Assembly: GCA_016213645.1 (NCBI GenBank)
Contig: JACQZY010000015.1
Location: forward strand, 1 to 64,000
Source of the DNA: Actinomycetota bacterium
GTDB taxonomy: Bacteria > Actinomycetota > Thermoleophilia > Solirubrobacterales > JACPNS01
DNA: 64,000 nt
Direction of reading: 5' to 3'
In this document: positions 60,901 through 64,000 of the stretch, piece by piece
Numbering within the stretch: position 1 is the first letter of the stretch
Layout of the letters: each line of letters starts with the position of its first letter
Made by a program: the position numbers and the translations under genes
The notes under the pieces: model-generated
What the model saw: the letters and a program-made list of their open reading frames with translations, nothing else
Database searches by the model: none
What the model was told of the DNA's origin: nothing

Positions 60901-61834
60901 GGGCATGGAGGGAGCCTCGATCACGCTGCCACGCCCGATTTCACTTGACGTGCTCAAGCTTGGTCCGGTCTGCGAAATTCCGCAGTTCGACGATTGCCCG
61001 GCCAACACCAAGGTGGGGGAGGCCACGGCGACCTCGCCGCTGCTCCCGCCCGGCGAGGTGCTGAGCGGCAACGTCTACATGCTGCGAGCCATTGGCAAGT
61101 CGATCCCACGCTTACTCGTGCGCCTGCGCGGCAGGGTTGACGTCGACATCATCGGCGTTAACGAATTCGTCGGCAATCCGAGGACGCAAATCCTCTCGCG
61201 GTTCGCCGCGCTGCCGGACACGCCGATCAACAGTTTTACGATTCGCGTAGCGAACTTCCTGGGCGTGCTTTATCCGGCATGCGAAGCCGGCGTCGCGAAC
61301 GGACTGAGCACCGGGCACGCGGTCACAGGTTCTCTCGAGGGATACAACGGCAGCGTTTCAAGTGTGTATCAGTCAACTCAATTTGACTGCAGTGGTCTCT
61401 ATGCGGACAGCTTCAAGTTCAAGCTCGCAGGTAAGCGAACGACGCTGGCGTTCAGCGTCAATCGCCAGGGCGACCAGCCCAAGATCAAGAAGTTCCAGGT
61501 TCAAATGCCGCGGAAGCTGCCGATCAACGCGCGCGCGGCCAAGAAGAAGCTGATCATCCTCGCCGACGGCAAGCGTCTGAAGTCGAAGTGCTTCGCGGTG
61601 ACCGGGCGTAGCAAGACCACGCTCGTCGTGAATCTCTGCGGCAAGAAGGTTTCGACGCTCACATTCAACTTCAAGCCCGGCACACTGGTCGCGAACAAAC
61701 GACTGCGAAACGTGAAGGTGAAGCTCACCGCGACAGACACCGCGAACAAGAGTCACAGCAGCACGGTTTCGCTTTCGTCGAAGGATCTCGTTCAGTTGGG
61801 TGGGCGGTCGGCGCGACTTGGGCCGGTCAACTGA
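57989..61834 (+). CDS. Large secreted surface protein with two copies of a ~430-residue module
   Basis: About 1281 aa from ATG 57989 (GTG 57983 and TTG 57986 are alternatives), with AAAGGGG 7 nt upstream. Signal segment near residues 25-45. Each module begins with an A-H-P-D segment (RATAHPDARITIDNT; QARAHPDLDITI), runs through LPNGFW or LPDGFMGG and a cysteine pair with VGTV, and ends SGDVYMV/SGNVYML then ALPDTPINSFTI. An Ig-like linker (FSFEANQTVSFQCSFDSG then AFLPC) joins the two. The last 130 residues are Lys/Arg-rich and may bind wall or membrane. The domain is not one I can name. Confidence 0.85.
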   Translation: MSAWFAGIRSLTNSSIARRVRRTALATALVGTALLAFSAGPSLGSPPPVFAPAITFETSTTRATAHPDARITIDNTASTSNIGSLSISLPNGFWGSLAAVGDTDDMCQNFTPGSGSGSAGADDCNLTPDSKIGTVTSEATIDQSDAKISGDVYMVKSPDASYAAALGVKVHAKVGGVDLGYVRVIGYAEVRGNGEGLNTTVSDIPSSITDSHGRTVTFHIKKMVVDLKSDLDGPNTPLLTNPSKCGAAGYAATFDTGVSVGSENPVAVADTYTVTGCDTTSYAPSAFTFTNSITTAAAPTGFSTNISFPSGSASSSSIKVKLPTMKISYPAVGDDDDMCPAYVSGVFDSYSCPDAAIVGTAVITTPLMPQPLMGNVYTVIAGASPGLMISVLPNLSPNNPSGVSLWFYGATSPVPIDPQCVLLSCANPPFTVETVFSDLPDAPITSVTLTLDGPGRPKTSSPSTILSGKLLQNPDVANCQANDEALADFTSHSAVSDAPSADPKTNARVDTMSFMGCATDPATIGAPAGGETTYTTPSFAIGATVPALPSYFCGVDNFSGAVSGSTVGGTPCNTVTPYTKPGALSVGTHRVFVGSTYAAVTGGNYVSRGFAVVPPAPAPLGPAPTTSFTTAPPATTDPTPTFSFEANQTVSFQCSFDSGAFLPCDSGSPATSGTYTVASADKLLAGSSHTFRVRAQNAEGTIGNTISSGSFSVVVPFEPTFSVDVSTTQARAHPDLDITIASRSHEDLEDVTLSLPDGFMGGLQGVQNLCPVALAAVGNCTSASQVGTVETEAAVDESIVRLDGQVYLTDPLQFGDPAGISIKVPAVIQDVNLGNVIVPVRMRVRGEMTGIDSLAIGVPNSIDPGTNPNGDTVTEFDMRKLKLKLRTGAGAAQPLLTNPSSCRAAEFAASYKGTGDTTTTTSIPFQSTGCDQLGFGPTFQASFVNDAGSSTPAYHDGVTMTATVNANPGDAGMEGASITLPRPISLDVLKLGPVCEIPQFDDCPANTKVGEATATSPLLPPGEVLSGNVYMLRAIGKSIPRLLVRLRGRVDVDIIGVNEFVGNPRTQILSRFAALPDTPINSFTIRVANFLGVLYPACEAGVANGLSTGHAVTGSLEGYNGSVSSVYQSTQFDCSGLYADSFKFKLAGKRTTLAFSVNRQGDQPKIKKFQVQMPRKLPINARAAKKKLIILADGKRLKSKCFAVTGRSKTTLVVNLCGKKVSTLTFNFKPGTLVANKRLRNVKVKLTATDTANKSHSSTVSLSSKDLVQLGGRSARLGPVN

Positions 61835-61893
61835 GAATTTGGTTACTGTGACCATTTACTTGAGGTTTAGGGTTAGCATTTAGCCTCGGTGCT

Positions 61894-61915
61894 GCGACCG
61901 GATATATCCGGTCGC
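61894..61915. other. 22-bp perfect palindrome, possible terminator
   Basis: Arms GCGACCGGA (61894-61902) and TCCGGTCGC (61907-61915) flank TATA with perfect dyad symmetry. It lies 60 bp past the stop of the first surface-protein gene. It can act as a terminator hairpin with a 4-nt loop or as a dimer binding site. Confidence 0.5.
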
Positions 61916-62194
61916 GGAGTCGTCGAAGCGATCAAATACCGGCTTGGCGACTGAATTCGGCGAATCTCGGCGTCGATTGACACGGATGTAGTGGTGCGCA
62001 GCCACAAAATCGAGCCCGCTGGCAATGCACCCGCGCAAACCAGATACGGGCCGGCTGCTTGGACTGCCGCGAAAGCGATCTTATGTATACAAATTATCGT
62101 TTCGAGTTCAATTAACCAACTCGTCGGTAACACGGAATTCACCCCGCTATCCCAGTCCCAGAGCCGGTTTCGGTCGAGGCGCAAAATAAATCCT

Positions 62195-62223
62195 TGACAT
62201 CGACCCCATCTGTTGTTAACATT
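62195..62223 (+). promoter_or_regulatory. Sigma-70-type promoter for the second surface-protein gene
   Basis: TTGACA at 62195-62200 is a perfect -35 and TAACAT at 62218-62223 a fair -10, with a 17-bp spacer. It stands 147 bp before the start at 62371, leaving a leader of about 140 nt. Confidence 0.65.
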
Positions 62224-62370
62224 GCGAAAGCGTGTGATTCGAGTCACACATCAAGCAGGCACGTTTCGACTCGGTTCCGTCATGGAAAAGTGGGGGCGTG
62301 ACTGATGGATCAAATCGGCTACGAGTGATCCGGCAGTGAGTATCAGGCCAGATCACCGGGGGGAGTAATT

Positions 62371-63993
62371 TTGAATATCGGACGTAGTTCTTCTTCACGC
62401 TTTAGCGTGACCAAGGCAGAAGGAACGCGCAAGAGTGCGTTGCCTTTGCTTTGTGCGTTGGCGTTTGCGCTGGTGGCCCTTGTGGCGCTGCCGGGTTCCG
62501 CGAGCGCCGCTTTTAGCGTTTCTAACTTCAATTACACGAATTCAACCAATCAGGCCAACGCGCACCCGAGCACGACTATCTCGTTCACGCGCAACGGCTC
62601 GGAGAGCGAAGACCTTCGCGACGTTCTGCTGGACCTGCCGACCGGTGTGTTCCCGAACCCCGAGGCGGCGACGACCAAGTGCACCGACGCTCAGTTCAAC
62701 GCGGACACTTGCCCGAACGCGGCACAGGTCGGAACGGTCAGTGCGGACATCAAGGCGATGAGCCTGCTTGGCATTACTGCCCCCGGTTCAATCGACATCC
62801 TGACGCCGCGAAGCAACGAGGTTGCAACCCTCGGTATGACTCTGCGTCCAGGAAAGATCTGCATTCTCTTCGTTTTCTGCGCGGTACCGCAGAAGGTCTA
62901 CTTGAAGACCGGCGTCGTCGTACGTACGTACGAAGACTCCGGCATTCGTACGTACACCCCTGGTACACCGCGAACCACGTCGATTTCGATCCCGCTGATC
63001 GTGACGACGGCCACTTTGCAGGCCGACATCACCATGAACAAGCTGACGCTGGCATTCCAGGGTCGCGCTAACTCGTCGGCGAACGGTCCGTACTTCTGGT
63101 TCAACTCGGGCTCTTGCGTCCCGGCTCCGGCCAAGGTGACCTTGACCTCGTACCAGAACGTCAGCTCTTCGGCATCAAAGGACAACTCACCGACAGGCTG
63201 CACAAACGAGCCGTTCAACCCGAGCACAGCTGTTGCTCCGGGCAACACCACGGCGAACCTTGGCACGACGCTTGCCTACACGCTCAACATTCCCGACGCG
63301 GACGCGACGATTCAGAACTCGTTGCCGAAGTACGTCGACGTCGACTTCCCGAAGGGTTCGGGTCTCGATATGAGCGCGCTCGCGAACGTCACCGCATGCT
63401 CCGAGGCACAGCTTCAGTCGCGTAGCTGCCCGTCCTCGAGCATCATCGGTAACGCCAGTGCGCTTTCGAAGTTCCTCCCGCCGGGACTTAGCGGCAACGT
63501 TTACGCGATGGGCCAGGTCGAAAACCAGGTTCCGATCGGCGTTCAGCTCGTCGGACCGCGTAACACCGTTGTGATCTTCCGCGGTACGCTCGGTACGCGC
63601 GGTGACGCGAATGTCGGCACCGGTCGTGTCTACTCGATCTTCGACCGCATCCCGCAGCTGCCGTTCAAGCAGTTCACTTTGAACATCACGAAGAACCTCT
63701 ACAAGAACCCGGACTCATGCGACGCGCCTGTAACGACGACGTCGACGATCGACGGATTCAACGGTACGACGGCATCTAACGGCTTCGGCACTCGCAAGGT
63801 GACCACGAACTCGTACACGCCGACGAATTGCCCGCTGGAGCCCGAAACTACGATCACCAGCGCTCCGCCTGAGTCGCCGGACGTGACCACCAACCGTCAG
63901 CCGGAGATCTCATTCGAGTCGAGCATTCCGGACGGCGCCACGTTCATGTGCTCGCTTAATGGTGCAAATCCGACGGCGTGCTCATCGCCGTGA
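62371..63993 (+). CDS. Secreted surface protein related to the preceding one; stop at window edge may be a frameshift
   Basis: 540 aa from TTG 62371, behind GGGGGGAG at 62358-62365. Signal peptide ends near ASAAFSVSNF. One module of the type in the gene at 57989 follows (QANAHPSTTISFTRNG; LDLPTGVFPN; ACSEAQLQSRSCPSSSIIGN; LSGNVYAMGQ). It then begins an Ig-like domain (EISFESSIPDGATFMCSLNG) that stops abruptly at 63991. In the related protein this domain runs on for about 40 residues beyond the second cysteine. One inserted base near 63989 would restore SPVTA and keep the frame open, so the real gene probably continues past the window. Confidence 0.8.
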   Translation: MNIGRSSSSRFSVTKAEGTRKSALPLLCALAFALVALVALPGSASAAFSVSNFNYTNSTNQANAHPSTTISFTRNGSESEDLRDVLLDLPTGVFPNPEAATTKCTDAQFNADTCPNAAQVGTVSADIKAMSLLGITAPGSIDILTPRSNEVATLGMTLRPGKICILFVFCAVPQKVYLKTGVVVRTYEDSGIRTYTPGTPRTTSISIPLIVTTATLQADITMNKLTLAFQGRANSSANGPYFWFNSGSCVPAPAKVTLTSYQNVSSSASKDNSPTGCTNEPFNPSTAVAPGNTTANLGTTLAYTLNIPDADATIQNSLPKYVDVDFPKGSGLDMSALANVTACSEAQLQSRSCPSSSIIGNASALSKFLPPGLSGNVYAMGQVENQVPIGVQLVGPRNTVVIFRGTLGTRGDANVGTGRVYSIFDRIPQLPFKQFTLNITKNLYKNPDSCDAPVTTTSTIDGFNGTTASNGFGTRKVTTNSYTPTNCPLEPETTITSAPPESPDVTTNRQPEISFESSIPDGATFMCSLNGANPTACSSP

Positions 63994-64000
63994 CAGCCGC

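Larger units (their letters stand above)
61835..62370. other. 536-bp gap between the two surface-protein genes
   Basis: No gene is supported; a 124-aa minus-strand frame here has no ribosome site and odd composition. Base composition is notably AT-richer than the flanks. It holds a palindrome at 61894-61915 and a promoter at 62195-62223. The long leader (about 140 nt) before 62371 may be regulatory, but I see no known riboswitch core. Confidence 0.6.

Noticed and set aside
61873-62247. 124-aa minus-strand frame in the gap between surface proteins
   Set aside because: No ribosome site, mixed composition, overlaps the palindrome and a good plus-strand promoter; no family match.
62224-62370. 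Possible riboswitch in the leader of the second surface-protein gene
   Set aside because: No conserved core of c-di-GMP, c-di-AMP or other known classes was recognised; the leader length alone is not enough.

Overview
The window reads as chromosome of a high-GC Gram-positive actinobacterium, most likely from the Thermoleophilia/Solirubrobacterales branch. The reasons are very high third-position GC, frequent GTG and TTG starts, CarD, a MarP-like CvpA-protease, a c-di-AMP riboswitch in front of a cell-wall hydrolase, and a Firmicutes-style disA-to-sigH gene order. The class-level placement is an inference. No phage or plasmid backbone is visible.

Layout: 1-4.3 kb is the decayed edge of a surface-polysaccharide locus: a CDP-glycerol-type transferase, a glycosyltransferase with its middle missing, an FkbM methyltransferase, a WcaI-like glycosyltransferase and an epimerase stub. 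4.4-6.3 kb is a compact three-gene XRE - ImmA/IrrE peptidase - PIN-nuclease module with overlapping reading frames. 6.4-17.2 kb is the conserved block disA-carD-ispD / response regulator and histidine kinase / PHP phosphatase / ispF-gltX-cysS-rlmB-sigH. GltX is unusually short. 17.3-19.2 kb holds an ABC exporter and tRNA-Thr(UGU). 19.4-24.8 kb holds a PlsC-GpsA fusion, a sigma factor with a small membrane protein and a zinc-finger rhomboid protease, and a CBS-domain membrane protein.

24.8-33.6 kb carries beta-oxidation-type enzymes (hydroxyacyl-CoA dehydrogenase, thiolase, acyl-CoA dehydrogenase) around three tandem HD-GYP genes, the first of them degenerate, and a putative cell-wall-binding lipoprotein. 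33.7-36.2 kb has a ydaO-type c-di-AMP riboswitch before an M23 murein hydrolase, then lgt. 36.1-40.2 kb is a metal-uptake ABC system, with one permease fused to its binding protein, divergent from a Fur-family gene; Fur-box-like sites lie between them. 40.5-45.0 kb is lysA-hom-thrC-thrB. 45.2-46.3 kb is a REP/RAYT element: a Y1 transposase-like gene flanked by two four-hairpin arrays with the same 42/51/42-bp spacing. 46.5-51.4 kb is gltB with a long repetitive N-terminal propeptide. 51.6-57.8 kb holds small regulatory and envelope genes. 58-64 kb encodes two related large secreted proteins built on a shared repeated module; the second ends at a suspicious stop at the window edge.

Links between genes: DisA makes c-di-AMP, which the riboswitch upstream of the M23 hydrolase should sense. 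The Fur-family protein probably controls the divergent metal transporter. lysA, hom, thrC and thrB share aspartate-family amino-acid synthesis. The best candidates for something undescribed are the PlsC-GpsA fusion, the REP/RAYT array architecture, the permease-binding-protein fusion, the compact GluRS, the repetitive GltB propeptide and the surface-protein module.
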